From Pseudomonas sp. GV085 (GTDB lineage: Bacteria > Pseudomonadota > Gammaproteobacteria > Pseudomonadales > Pseudomonadaceae): a stretch of 64,000 bases of DNA. The position numbers were made by a program, and so were the translations under genes. The notes under the pieces are model-generated. The model worked only from the letters and a program-made list of their open reading frames with translations. It was not told the origin of the DNA and made no database searches. Location of the stretch: contig NZ_QAOV01000011.1 of the NCBI RefSeq assembly GCF_003050925.1, positions 173,907 to 237,906 on the forward strand. The letters are read 5' to 3'. How positions within the stretch are numbered: position 1 is the stretch's first letter; the number at the start of each line of letters is the position of its first letter. This document shows positions 26,232 through 34,616 of the stretch, in pieces.

Positions 26232-26415
26232 CGTCTTCGAATGCGCAGCAATCTTCCCCGCGATCCGACGCATCCCTCCCTTCATCCTCAGACAGGAATT
26301 ACGCGGTCGTAGTCTCCTGCCTATAGCTTTTTCAGATCCCGCTATCTTGTGATCGCAACCCGTCATCAGTAGGTTGAGCATCTTGTTCATACCTATCTCA
26401 GTGCCTGGAAGGCTT

Positions 26416-26916
26416 ATGATCGACATTCTGCGCGGTACACCGCTGTGGGTTTATGCGGTTTTTCTGATTCTGACTTATTACGGTGTCATTGCCTGCTTCA
26501 AGAGTCATGAGTCGAAAAGGTCATTGCAAATCACGCCGGTGATATTCGTGAGCCTGTCCCTGGCTTCGCTGAATCTCTCCCAAGGTGTAGTCATTCCACT
26601 CTCGGCCTATGTAATCGGGTTATTGGGGGGATGGTTGCTGGCACTGCGCTTTTTCTCGTACAGCAATGTGCAGCGCGAAGGGGAACATCTGGTTCTGCCT
26701 GGCACGATCAAGGTGCTGATTGTGTATTGGGGCTTTTTTGCCTGGCGTTATTACCTTGGCTTTCAGGCAGCGATGTATCCGGAAATGGCCAATGAATTGC
26801 CGATGGCGGCATGGTCGGCACTGGGGGCTGGCCTTATCAATGGATTGATTGTCGGTCGCAGTCTCAAGCTTTTGCGCATTGTAGGAGCTGGCTTGCCAGC
26901 GAAGGCGGCTAAATGA
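26416..26916 (+). CDS. DUF6622-like integral membrane protein with REP-encoded C terminus
   Basis: Polytopic protein of 166 residues with about five hydrophobic helices (PLWVYAVFLILTYYGVIACF, VVIPLSAYVIGLLGGWLLAL and others) and no recognisable catalytic motif. Function unknown. ATG 26416 (MIDILRGTPLWVY) has GGAAGG upstream and is preferred over an upstream TTG. The last residues, VGAGLPAKAAK, are encoded by a REP sequence that runs into the stop codon, so the ancestral C terminus was probably replaced or extended. Confidence 0.65.
   Translation: MIDILRGTPLWVYAVFLILTYYGVIACFKSHESKRSLQITPVIFVSLSLASLNLSQGVVIPLSAYVIGLLGGWLLALRFFSYSNVQREGEHLVLPGTIKVLIVYWGFFAWRYYLGFQAAMYPEMANELPMAAWSALGAGLINGLIVGRSLKLLRIVGAGLPAKAAK
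26880..26909. repeat. REP inside the 3' end of a CDS
   Basis: TGTAGGAGCTGGCTTGCCAG followed by CGAAGGCGG, the same class as at 63448-63478. It is read in frame as the C-terminal tail of the membrane protein at 26416-26916. Confidence 0.75.
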
Positions 26917-26953
26917 TCGGTGCAATATTCAAGGCCGTGGAATGGCGTACGCC

Positions 26954-26992
26954 CTGTAGGAGCTGTCGAGTGAAACGAGGCTGCGATCTTTT
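26954..26992. repeat. REP half-unit
   Basis: CTGTAGGAGCTGTCGAGTGA followed by AACGAGGCTGCGATCTTTT, a variant with a different loop. The complement of this variant is the right arm at 37460-37495 and 63570-63604. Confidence 0.7.
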
Positions 26993-27007
26993 ACTTTCAA
27001 CACAAAC

Positions 27008-27160
27008 TCAATAATCATCCCCGCGTTCGGTGACATCTTTCTCCACCATCACCGCTTCTGGACTCTACCCCTCGGGAAACTTGCCCTTCAGATTCCACGC
27101 AAACGCAATGATCTCGGCAATCGTGCGGTACAACTCCATCGCAACATTCTCCTGATCAGA
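27008..27160 (-). pseudogene. Decayed 3' fragment of an flhB-like (FlhB C-terminal) gene
   Basis: Read on the - strand, this stretch encodes I-S-D-Q-E-N-V-A-M-E-L-Y-R-T-I-A, then E-I-I-A-F-A-W-N-L-K-G-K-F-P-E-G, an in-frame TAG, and S-P-E-A-V-M-V-E-K-D-V-T before a final TGA. It is collinear with the C terminus of the intact gene at 27765-28082, with a core of more than 50 nearly identical bases. The nonsense codon and missing 5' part show it is a remnant. About 600 AT-rich bases separate it from the intact copy. Confidence 0.75.
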
Positions 27161-27416
27161 AATTTCTTTTGCTCAAACCTGTTGAGGTGGTTCGGCAGTC
27201 TCTTGTCGTGCGCCAATGATTAAATAATCGTTAATACGTTGTTTAGCGCCAATTCTGGCGCTCGAAAACTTTTTTAAATCCATTGTTTTGAAATGCTTTT
27301 ATAAAACAAAAAATTGTCATATTTGATAGTTTGATATTTGCTGGGAGGGGTATTCAATAAGCGTATCCCGTACTAAGGGATCTTTCGGCCTCGGCCTTAC
27401 ATCTAGGATATTCAAA
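27161..27416. other. AT-rich spacer without a recognisable gene
   Basis: Visibly more AT-rich than the surrounding chromosome, with runs such as AAAACAAAAAATTG near 27304. No ORF is supported. It may hold the promoter of the small ORF at 27417 and looks like acquired DNA. Confidence 0.5.
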
Positions 27417-27656
27417 ATGAGCAAAGTTAACGCGATTAGAGAAATCGGCACCGTGGTAGAGTTTTCTCCTATGGAGGGTATTGGGCACGTATCAATATCA
27501 AGCATTGAGGGTGCAAGGGCTAGATTTAACCACAAACACTGGGGAGGGACGGGTTGGCCGGAAGTGGGAAAACGAGTTTCTTATATTCTTAGTCGGTTTG
27601 GAGGTGGGTCGCCCCCTGACTACCGTGCAGAATATCTTCTAGACCATCCGGAGTAA
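27417..27656 (+). CDS. Small unidentified protein, OB-fold/cold-shock-like pattern
   Basis: A 79-residue product beginning MSKVNAIREIGTVVEF. The spacing of I-G-T-V-V-E-F-S-P-M-E-G-I-G-H-V and the later G-K-R-V-S-Y-I resembles the strand pattern of cold-shock OB-fold domains, but the RNP1/RNP2 aromatic residues are not clear, so the similarity is only suggestive. AGGA lies about 9 bases before the ATG. The base composition is AT-richer than that of its neighbours. It stands alone between two copies of an flhB-like 3' end. Confidence 0.5.
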   Translation: MSKVNAIREIGTVVEFSPMEGIGHVSISSIEGARARFNHKHWGGTGWPEVGKRVSYILSRFGGGSPPDYRAEYLLDHPE

Positions 27657-27764
27657 AAGTCAGTGACCAGTTGACGGGTAGCTGTTGGACACTGTGCGAA
27701 AACGCAGTCGGTATATAGGAGCATTTAAACGCTATCTGATGACTGGCGAGGATTTCAACCTGAC

Positions 27765-28082
27765 TTAGTAGGGCGTGATATCACGCTCTACTCCCTGCGC
27801 CTCCGGATCCTGCCCCTCGGGAAACTTGCCCTTCAGATTCCACGCAAACGCAATGATCTCGGCAATCGTCAGATACAGCTCCTGTGGAATGCTGTCCCCC
27901 AGCTCCATCCGCGCCAGCAGTCTCACCAGTTCAGCGTTTTCGTAAATCGGCACTTCGCAGTCGCGGGCAATGCGCAGGATTTCTTCCGCCAGTTCTTCGT
28001 CGCCCTTGGCGGTGAGGGTGGGGGCGTGGGTGCCGTCGTATTTGAGAGCGATGGCCTGGCGTGGGGCGTTGGGGTTTTTCAT
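27765..28082 (-). CDS. Orphan FlhB C-terminal domain protein
   Basis: A 105-residue soluble protein matching only the part of FlhB after the autocleavage site. Its AIALKYDGTHAPTLTAKGDEELAEEILRIA parallels VALKYDPEKGNAPVLLAKGSDFLALKIREIA of flhB in this window. It has neither the transmembrane half nor the NPTH motif. Its start codon overlaps the stop of the upstream FliK-like gene by four bases (ATGA), so the two are co-translated. Similar free FlhB-C proteins (FlhX/YlqH type) can partly replace FlhB-C in other bacteria. Confidence 0.85.
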   Translation of the reverse strand: MKNPNAPRQAIALKYDGTHAPTLTAKGDEELAEEILRIARDCEVPIYENAELVRLLARMELGDSIPQELYLTIAEIIAFAWNLKGKFPEGQDPEAQGVERDITPY

Positions 28083-29653
28083 GCGGTTTCGTCGACCCAG
28101 CGTTGTTCGAGGCGGGTTTGCGGGCCCTGGGGTGGTGTGCCGAGGTGGCAATCGAGGTCGCCGACGTTCAGACCCGCGGACAGCAAGCGGTCGCGTAGCC
28201 CGCTCAGGTTGCTTTCGATCAGGCTGGCGGTGTAAGGCCGTTCGGCCCAGAGCTGGCCGGATAGACTGCCCTTGATCAGCTGCGCCTGGATTTGCAGCGG
28301 CCCCAAAGGCTCCATGGCGAAGGTCAGTTCCACACGCCACAGCTGTTGTTTGGGCTCGCGTTCTTCGCGACGTTCCTTCGGCTGGTCTTTTTCGGGTGAT
28401 TCTTCACGCTGGAACTTGACCTGCAAGGGCACGATGTCCTGCAGATTGCGCATCGGGATTTCCAGCTGCCAGGTGCTCATCAGTCGCCCGTCGGCGGTTA
28501 CGCCGGTTTGTTCCAGGCTCGACAGCTGATGGCTTTGCAGGCGTGAAACCGCGGCGGCGGCCAGGCGCAGCAGGTGTTCGAGGTCGTTTTCACCGTCGGC
28601 GCTTTGCAACTGGCGTTCGGGCAGCGGGAAACCGCTCGGCGACGGTTTGGCACTGACCTGGCCAAGCATGCCCAGGGCATTGCGGACAAAATTCGGCATG
28701 GCCTGGGCCAGGATGTTGGCGGCGATGATCGCGCCGAGGCTGGTGTTGGCCGGCAAGCCTTGACTCAATTGCGCAACCAGTTTCAGCAGGTCGCCTTTCA
28801 TGTCCGGTGCGAGTGTCGGGTTTTGCCCGGTCAGCAGTTTGCTTTCGAGGAACACGCCGCTGTTGGCCACGGCCTGGGCCAGGCCCTTGGGGGTGCTCAA
28901 TTGTTGAACATCCGGCAGGACGGCGAGCAACCGGGCGGCGGCGCTGCGCAATTCAACGGATGTCTGGTCCGAGGGCGCAAGGTTTTGCAGGAGCTTGAGC
29001 AAGCCAGCGAGCGAACCCTGACGGCTTTGCTGGTCGACCAGTTGCCGGGTCACCGCCAGTTGTTCCTGGCGGCTGCTCAGCGGCACGAACTTCAAGGTCT
29101 GGGCGTCCTGTACCTGCGCGCTCAACAAGGTGCCGATGCGCAAGGGCTGCGGACTGTCGATGCTCAGGGTGCTGCCACTCAGTGCGGTATTGAGCAGGCT
29201 CACCATCGAGCGAAACACCATGGGCTGGCCAGGCACCAGGGGCAGCACTTGCGAGGTCAGCACTTTGCCCTGCAGCAGTGTGTCAATGGGCAGTTGCGCG
29301 GTGTCGAGGCGGGTGAGGGTGGCGACGCTGGAGGCGATGGCCTGTTGCACCGTCACGGCCAGACTGCCGGCCGAGGGTTGGGTGACGACCAGCGTGGTGC
29401 CCTGGGCCAGCGGTTGATTACTGGTGGTCTGGACCGTGGTCTGGCGCCCGCTGTCGAGGGTGACCTTGAGCAGCATCTGGAAAGTCTGATCCGCCTGCTT
29501 GAGCGACAAGACTTCAGCCTGTGCGGTTTGACCGACGCTGATCAGCCCCTCCACCGGCGTCAGCAACTTGAGCAATTCACCGCTGACCACCGGCGGGTGC
29601 GATGTCGCCGGGAGGGTTTGCGGTAGCGGGAGGATGTTCATTTCGCCTGTCAT
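28079..29653 (-). CDS. Second FliK-like hook-length control protein
   Basis: A 524-residue protein. The C-terminal region (about residues 395-485: STWQLEIPMRNLQDIVPLQVKF and WRVELTFAMEPLGPLQIQAQLIKGSLSGQLWAE) matches the Flg_hook domain of FliK. The rest is Leu/Gln/Ser-rich and repetitive in character. It differs from the true fliK at 4445. Paired with an orphan FlhB-C it may modulate the export specificity switch, but no function is established from sequence. It is transcribed away from ccmA; a 199-base spacer lies between them. Confidence 0.8.
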   Translation of the reverse strand: MTGEMNILPLPQTLPATSHPPVVSGELLKLLTPVEGLISVGQTAQAEVLSLKQADQTFQMLLKVTLDSGRQTTVQTTSNQPLAQGTTLVVTQPSAGSLAVTVQQAIASSVATLTRLDTAQLPIDTLLQGKVLTSQVLPLVPGQPMVFRSMVSLLNTALSGSTLSIDSPQPLRIGTLLSAQVQDAQTLKFVPLSSRQEQLAVTRQLVDQQSRQGSLAGLLKLLQNLAPSDQTSVELRSAAARLLAVLPDVQQLSTPKGLAQAVANSGVFLESKLLTGQNPTLAPDMKGDLLKLVAQLSQGLPANTSLGAIIAANILAQAMPNFVRNALGMLGQVSAKPSPSGFPLPERQLQSADGENDLEHLLRLAAAAVSRLQSHQLSSLEQTGVTADGRLMSTWQLEIPMRNLQDIVPLQVKFQREESPEKDQPKERREEREPKQQLWRVELTFAMEPLGPLQIQAQLIKGSLSGQLWAERPYTASLIESNLSGLRDRLLSAGLNVGDLDCHLGTPPQGPQTRLEQRWVDETA

Positions 29654-29704
29654 ACGCGGTCACAACCTGAGGAAAATCCACTCTTTGGAGTAAGGCCTGG
29701 CATG

Positions 29705-29710
29705 TATAAT
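29705..29710 (+). promoter_or_regulatory. Possible -10 box of the ccm operon
   Basis: Perfect TATAAT at 29705-29710, about 140 bases before ccmA. The -35 candidate upstream (TTTGGA region, 15-17 bases away) is weak, so this is a tentative sigma-70 promoter. Confidence 0.35.
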
Positions 29711-29852
29711 GCCGCGCCGTTGTATCCAAAAATGGCGAAAACTTTGCAATTGTTTGACGCAGCTCTCTAGAACAAGACGTCATTGCATCTATGCTGCATC
29801 TCTTTAACGGCCGCGCCAGTGCCGACTTGAACCGTATAAGGCCCGTGATCCC

Positions 29853-30488
29853 TTGACCAGTCCTGTCCTGCAAACCGTTGCCCTTGCCTGTGAGCGAGAC
29901 CTTCGGCTGCTCTTCGAAAATCTCGATTTGAGACTGGCCAGTGGCGAAATGGTACAAATCAGCGGCCCCAACGGCAGTGGCAAGACCAGCCTGCTACGCC
30001 TGCTCTCGGGGCTGATGCAGCCGACCGCCGGTCAAGTGCTGCTCAACGGCCAGCCGCTGAACGAGCAACGCTTTGAGCTGGCGCGCAACCTGCTGTGGAT
30101 CGGCCACGCGGCCGGGATCAAGGATTTGCTGACGCCGGAAGAGAATCTGAGCTGGCTGTGTGCCTTGCATCATCCGGCGACCCATGAGGCGATCTGGCAG
30201 GCGCTGGCGGCGGTCGGGCTGCGCGGATTCGAGGATGTGCCTTGCCACACCCTGTCAGCCGGTCAACAGCGTCGCGTCGCCTTGGCTCGCCTGTATCTGG
30301 ACAGTCCGCCACTGTGGATCCTCGATGAACCCTTTACCGCCCTCGACAAGCAGGGCGTGGCACAGCTTGAATCTCATCTGGCCGGCCACTGCGAACGCGG
30401 CGGGATGGTGGTGTTGACCACTCATCACACGCTGAGCCGGATGCCGGCCGGTTATCGCGACATCGATCTGGGGAGCTGGGCCGTATGA
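29853..30488 (+). CDS. ccmA: Heme exporter ATP-binding protein CcmA
   Basis: ABC ATPase that drives release of holo-CcmE during cytochrome c maturation. The 211-residue product has Walker A GPNGSGKTS, signature LSAGQQRRVALARL, Walker B PLWILDEPFTALD and switch His in VVLTTHH. It starts with TTG 29853 (MTSPVLQTVALACERD); no better ATG in frame gives a complete N terminus. The ccmB ATG overlaps its stop by four bases. Confidence 0.95.
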   Translation: MTSPVLQTVALACERDLRLLFENLDLRLASGEMVQISGPNGSGKTSLLRLLSGLMQPTAGQVLLNGQPLNEQRFELARNLLWIGHAAGIKDLLTPEENLSWLCALHHPATHEAIWQALAAVGLRGFEDVPCHTLSAGQQRRVALARLYLDSPPLWILDEPFTALDKQGVAQLESHLAGHCERGGMVVLTTHHTLSRMPAGYRDIDLGSWAV

Positions 30489-31153
30489 GTGTTTTCGGCC
30501 TGCTGGTCGCCCGCGAGGCTCGTCTGCTGTTCCGTCGTCCGGCGGAACTGGCCAATCCACTGGTGTTCTTTGCCATCGTCGTTTCCCTGTTCCCGCTGGC
30601 GGTCGGTCCCGAGTCTCAATTGTTGCAAACCTTGTCTCCGGGACTGGTCTGGGTCGCAGCGCTTTTATCGGTCCTGCTCTCGCTGGACGGGCTTTTCCGC
30701 AGTGATTTCGAGGATGGATCGCTCGAGCAGTGGGTCCTTTCGCCGCACCCCCTGGCTCTTCTGGTTTTGGCCAAAGTGCTGGCACACTGGGCTTTTTCCG
30801 GCCTGGCACTGGTTTTGCTCGCACCCTTGCTGGCGCTGATGCTCGGTTTGCCTGCCGCCTGTCTGCCAGTGTTGCTGCTTTCGTTGCTGCTCGGTACACC
30901 AGTACTAAGCCTGCTCGGTGCGGTGGGTGCGGCACTGACCGTGGGCTTGAAACGCGGTGGCCTGTTACTGGCACTGCTGATTCTGCCGCTGTACATCCCG
31001 GTATTGATCCTTGGCAGTGGCGCCTTGCAGGCTGCCTTGCAGGGAATGCCGGCGACCGGTTATCTGTTGTGGCTTGGCAGCCTGAGCGCCCTGGCGATAA
31101 CCCTGACACCTTTTGCAATAGCTGCTGGCCTGAAGATCAGCGTCGGCGAATAA
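30485..31153 (+). CDS. ccmB: Heme exporter membrane protein CcmB
   Basis: Membrane subunit of the CcmAB(CD) ABC complex in cytochrome c maturation. The 222-residue product has about six transmembrane helices and the conserved N-terminal FGLLVAREARLLFRRPAELANPLVFF. The ATG overlaps ccmA. A 90-base gap with an A10 run separates it from ccmC. Confidence 0.95.
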   Translation: MSVFGLLVAREARLLFRRPAELANPLVFFAIVVSLFPLAVGPESQLLQTLSPGLVWVAALLSVLLSLDGLFRSDFEDGSLEQWVLSPHPLALLVLAKVLAHWAFSGLALVLLAPLLALMLGLPAACLPVLLLSLLLGTPVLSLLGAVGAALTVGLKRGGLLLALLILPLYIPVLILGSGALQAALQGMPATGYLLWLGSLSALAITLTPFAIAAGLKISVGE

Positions 31154-31180
31154 TGAGATCTGGTTAAAAAATGACCACTC

Positions 31181-31223
31181 TTTTAAAAAAAAAAGCAGGC
31201 CCTGGCTCTTCATAGTAAAGAGC
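31181..31223 (+). other. Homopolymer run and small hairpin between ccmB and ccmC
   Basis: TTTT followed by ten A (31185-31194), then GCTCTT/AAGAGC arms at 31205-31223. The run is a likely hot spot for indels. The hairpin is too weak to call a terminator inside this operon. Confidence 0.4.
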
Positions 31224-31243
31224 AACCGTGACGGAAACAGAGT

Positions 31244-31999
31244 ATGAACTGGACGTGGTTTCACAAACTCGGCTCGCCCAAATGGTTTTACGGCATCAGC
31301 GGCAAAATGTTGCCCTGGCTGAGCGTCGCGGCGTTGTTGCTGATCAGCGTTGGCGTGGTCTGGGGCCTGGCCTTCGCGCCGCCGGACTATCAGCAGGGCA
31401 ACAGCTTTCGCATCATCTATATCCACGTCCCGGCCGCCATGCTGGCGCAGTCCATCTACGTGATGCTGGCCGTGTGCGGCATCGTCGGCCTCGTGTGGAA
31501 GATGAAACTGGCCGACGTCGCCTTGCAATGCGCGGCGCCCATTGGCGCCTGGATGACCGCGGTGGCGCTGGTCACCGGGGCGATCTGGGGCAAACCGACC
31601 TGGGGCTCATGGTGGGTCTGGGATGCACGCCTAACGTCCATGTTGATTCTGCTGTTCCTGTACTTCGGTCTCATTGCGTTGGGCAACGCGATCAGCAATC
31701 GTGACAGCGCGGCCAAGGCCTGCGCGGTGCTGGCGATCGTCGGCGTGATCAACATCCCGATCATCAAGTACTCGGTGGAGTGGTGGAACACCCTGCACCA
31801 GGGTGCGACCTTCACCCTCACCGAAAAACCGGCGATGCCCGCCGAGATGTGGCTGCCATTGCTGCTGACGGCGCTGGGTTTCTACTGTTTCTTCGGCGCG
31901 GTCCTGCTGCTGCGCATGCGTCTTGAAGTGCTCAAGCGCGAAGCCCGGGCCAGTTGGGTCAAAACCGAAGTGGAAAACAGCCTGGAGGTCGCTCGATGA
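31244..31999 (+). CDS. ccmC: Heme transporter CcmC
   Basis: Inner-membrane heme-handling protein that loads heme onto CcmE. The 251-residue product has six transmembrane segments and the tryptophan-rich WWD motif WGSWWVWDARLTSM facing the periplasm, with conserved His residues in the IYIHVPAAM and EWWNTLHQG loops. The ccmD ATG overlaps its stop. Confidence 0.97.
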   Translation: MNWTWFHKLGSPKWFYGISGKMLPWLSVAALLLISVGVVWGLAFAPPDYQQGNSFRIIYIHVPAAMLAQSIYVMLAVCGIVGLVWKMKLADVALQCAAPIGAWMTAVALVTGAIWGKPTWGSWWVWDARLTSMLILLFLYFGLIALGNAISNRDSAAKACAVLAIVGVINIPIIKYSVEWWNTLHQGATFTLTEKPAMPAEMWLPLLLTALGFYCFFGAVLLLRMRLEVLKREARASWVKTEVENSLEVAR

Positions 32000-32172
32000 G
32001 TTTTGCTTCATTCGGCGACTTTCTCGCCATGGGTCATCATGGCCTGTATGTCTGGTCAGCCTATGGCATCTGCCTGGCGGTATTGGCCCTCAACGTGGCG
32101 GCGCCGATCCTGGCCCGCAAGCGGTATCTGCAACAAGAGGCGCGTCGTCTGCGCCGGGAGAACGGCCAGTGA
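31996..32172 (+). CDS. ccmD: Heme exporter small protein CcmD
   Basis: A 58-residue single-pass protein that helps release holo-CcmE. It has the typical short N terminus SFASFGDFLAMGHHGLYVW, one transmembrane helix (YGICLAVLALNVAAPILA) and a basic cytoplasmic tail RKRYLQQEARRLRREN. It overlaps ccmC and ccmE by four bases each (ATGA and GTGA). Confidence 0.93.
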   Translation: MSFASFGDFLAMGHHGLYVWSAYGICLAVLALNVAAPILARKRYLQQEARRLRRENGQ

Positions 32173-32624
32173 ATCCGCTGCGCAAAAAGCGTCTTGTCAT
32201 CATTCTCGCGATCCTCGCAGGCCTTGGCTTGGCCGTTTGGGCCGCATTGGGTGCTTTGCAACAGAACATCAATCTGTTCTACACACCGACCCAGATCGCC
32301 AACGGCGAAGCCCCGCAAGGCACGCGCATTCGTGCTGGCGGCATGGTCGAGAAGGGCTCGCTGGAGCGTTCCGGTGATTCCCTGGACGTGAAGTTTGTCG
32401 TCACCGACTTCAACAAGTCCGTGACCATCACTTATCGCGGCATCCTGCCGGACCTGTTCCGTGAAGGGCAGGGCATCGTCGCCCTGGGCAAGCTCAATGC
32501 CGATGGCGTGGTAGTGGCCGATGAAGTGCTGGCCAAACACGATGAGAAGTACATGCCGCCGGAAGTGACCAAGGCGTTGAAAGACAGCGGTCAATCGGCT
32601 CCAACGCCCGCGAAGGAGGGTTGA
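32169..32624 (+). CDS. ccmE: Periplasmic heme chaperone CcmE
   Basis: Binds heme covalently and passes it to CcmF for attachment to apocytochrome c. The 151-residue product has an N-terminal anchor helix (LVIILAILAGLGLAVWAALGAL), an OB-fold domain, and the heme-binding HxxxY motif at His124 and Tyr128 (KHDEKY). It starts with GTG, overlapping the ccmD stop. Confidence 0.96.
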   Translation: MNPLRKKRLVIILAILAGLGLAVWAALGALQQNINLFYTPTQIANGEAPQGTRIRAGGMVEKGSLERSGDSLDVKFVVTDFNKSVTITYRGILPDLFREGQGIVALGKLNADGVVVADEVLAKHDEKYMPPEVTKALKDSGQSAPTPAKEG

Positions 32625-32627
32625 TCC

Positions 32628-34616
32628 ATGACATCCGGCATCTTTATTCCCGAGCTTGGCCACCTGGCGATGATCCTGGCCCTTTGCTTCGCCCTGGCCC
32701 AGGCGGTGGTGCCATTGCTCGGTGCCTGGCGCGGTGATCGCCTGTGGATGAGCCTGGCCCAGCCGGCGGCGTGGGGGCAATTCACCTTTCTGCTGTTTGC
32801 CTTCGGTTGCCTGACCTACGCCTTCATGGCGGACGATTTCTCCGTGGCCTATGTGGCCAACAACTCCAACAGCGCGTTGCCGTGGTACTACAAGTTCAGC
32901 GCCGTGTGGGGTGCCCACGAAGGTTCCTTGTTGTTGTGGGCCTTGATTCTCGGCGGCTGGACCTTCGCGGTGTCGGTGTTTTCCCGGCAGTTGCCGCAGG
33001 TCATGCTGGCCCGCGTGCTGGCGGTGATGGGCATGATCAGCACCGGTTTCCTGCTGTTCCTGATCATGACCTCCAACCCGTTCAAGCGCATCCTGCCGCA
33101 AATGCCCACCGACGGTGCCGACCTCAACCCGCTGCTGCAAGACATCGGTCTGATCGTTCACCCGCCGATGCTGTACATGGGCTACGTCGGTTTCTCGGTG
33201 GCCTTCGCCTTCGCCATCGCCGCGCTGATGGGCGGTCGCCTGGATGCTGCCTGGGCGCGCTGGTCGCGTCCGTGGACCATCGTTGCCTGGGCGTTCCTCG
33301 GTATCGGCATTACCCTGGGTTCGTGGTGGGCGTACTACGAACTCGGCTGGGGCGGCTGGTGGTTCTGGGACCCGGTGGAAAACGCCTCGTTCATGCCATG
33401 GCTGGTGGGCACCGCGCTGATTCACTCGCTGGCGGTCACGGAAAAACGTGGCGTGTTCAAGAGCTGGACCGTGTTGCTGGCCATCGCCGCATTCTCCTTG
33501 AGCCTGCTCGGTACCTTCCTCGTGCGTTCCGGTGTGCTGACCTCGGTGCACGCCTTTGCGTCCGATCCGGAGCGCGGCGTGTTCATCCTGATTTTCTTGC
33601 TGTTCGTGGTCGGTGGTTCGCTGACGCTGTTCGCCCTGCGCGCGCCGGTGGTCAAGAGCCAGGTGGGCTTCAACCTCTGGTCCCGGGAAACCCTGTTGTT
33701 GGGCAACAACCTGGTGCTGGTGGTGGCGGCGTCGATGATCCTGCTCGGCACTTTGTACCCGCTGATTCTGGACGCCATGACCGGCGCCAAGCTGTCGGTC
33801 GGCCCGCCGTACTTCAACGCGCTGTTCATTCCGTTGATGGCGTTGTTGATGGTGGTGATGGCGGTCGGTGTGATCGTGCGCTGGAAAGACACCCCGGTGA
33901 AATGGCTGGTGAACATGCTGACGCCGATTTTGCTGGGCAGTGCCGCTTTGGCCGTGGTGGCCGGCGTCGCGTACGGCGATTTCAACTGGGCAGTGCTCGC
34001 GACCTTCATGCTCGCGGCCTGGGTGTTGCTGGCCGGTGTGCGTGACATCATCGACAAGACTCGCCACAAGGGCCTGATCAAGGGCCTGCCGACCCTGACC
34101 CGCAGTTACTGGGGCATGCAGGTCGCGCACCTGGGCATTGCCGTGTGTGCGCTGGGTGTCGTGCTGTCGAGCCAGAACAGTGCCGAGCGTGACCTGCGCC
34201 TGGCGCCGGGCGAGTCCATGGACCTGGCCGGCTACCACTTCATCTTCGAAGGCGCCAAACACTTTGAAGGCCCGAACTTCACGTCCGACAAGGGTACCGT
34301 CCGGGTGATCCGCAACGGTAAGGAAGTCAGTGTGCTGCACCCGGAAAAACGCCTCTATACCGTGCAGAACTCGGTGATGACTGAAGCGGGCATCGACGCC
34401 GGTTTCACCCGCGACCTCTACGTCGCCCTCGGTGAACCCTTGGGTAACGGTGCCTGGGCTGTGCGCGTGCACGTCAAACCGTTCGTGCGCTGGATCTGGT
34501 TCGGTGGTTTGCTGACTGGCTTCGGCGGGTTGCTGGCGGCGCTGGATCGGCGATATCGGGTCAAGGTCAAAAGCCGCGTGCGCGAAGCACTGGGCATGTC
34601 GGGAGCCACTGCATGA
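32628..34616 (+). CDS. ccmF: Cytochrome c heme lyase subunit CcmF
   Basis: Large membrane subunit of the heme ligation complex CcmFHI. The 662-residue product has about 14-15 transmembrane helices, the WWD motif GWGGWWFWDPVENASFMPWL, and conserved His residues such as IVHPPMLYMGYVG and GTALIHSLAV. It starts three bases after ccmE and overlaps ccmG by four bases. Confidence 0.97.
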   Translation: MTSGIFIPELGHLAMILALCFALAQAVVPLLGAWRGDRLWMSLAQPAAWGQFTFLLFAFGCLTYAFMADDFSVAYVANNSNSALPWYYKFSAVWGAHEGSLLLWALILGGWTFAVSVFSRQLPQVMLARVLAVMGMISTGFLLFLIMTSNPFKRILPQMPTDGADLNPLLQDIGLIVHPPMLYMGYVGFSVAFAFAIAALMGGRLDAAWARWSRPWTIVAWAFLGIGITLGSWWAYYELGWGGWWFWDPVENASFMPWLVGTALIHSLAVTEKRGVFKSWTVLLAIAAFSLSLLGTFLVRSGVLTSVHAFASDPERGVFILIFLLFVVGGSLTLFALRAPVVKSQVGFNLWSRETLLLGNNLVLVVAASMILLGTLYPLILDAMTGAKLSVGPPYFNALFIPLMALLMVVMAVGVIVRWKDTPVKWLVNMLTPILLGSAALAVVAGVAYGDFNWAVLATFMLAAWVLLAGVRDIIDKTRHKGLIKGLPTLTRSYWGMQVAHLGIAVCALGVVLSSQNSAERDLRLAPGESMDLAGYHFIFEGAKHFEGPNFTSDKGTVRVIRNGKEVSVLHPEKRLYTVQNSVMTEAGIDAGFTRDLYVALGEPLGNGAWAVRVHVKPFVRWIWFGGLLTGFGGLLAALDRRYRVKVKSRVREALGMSGATA

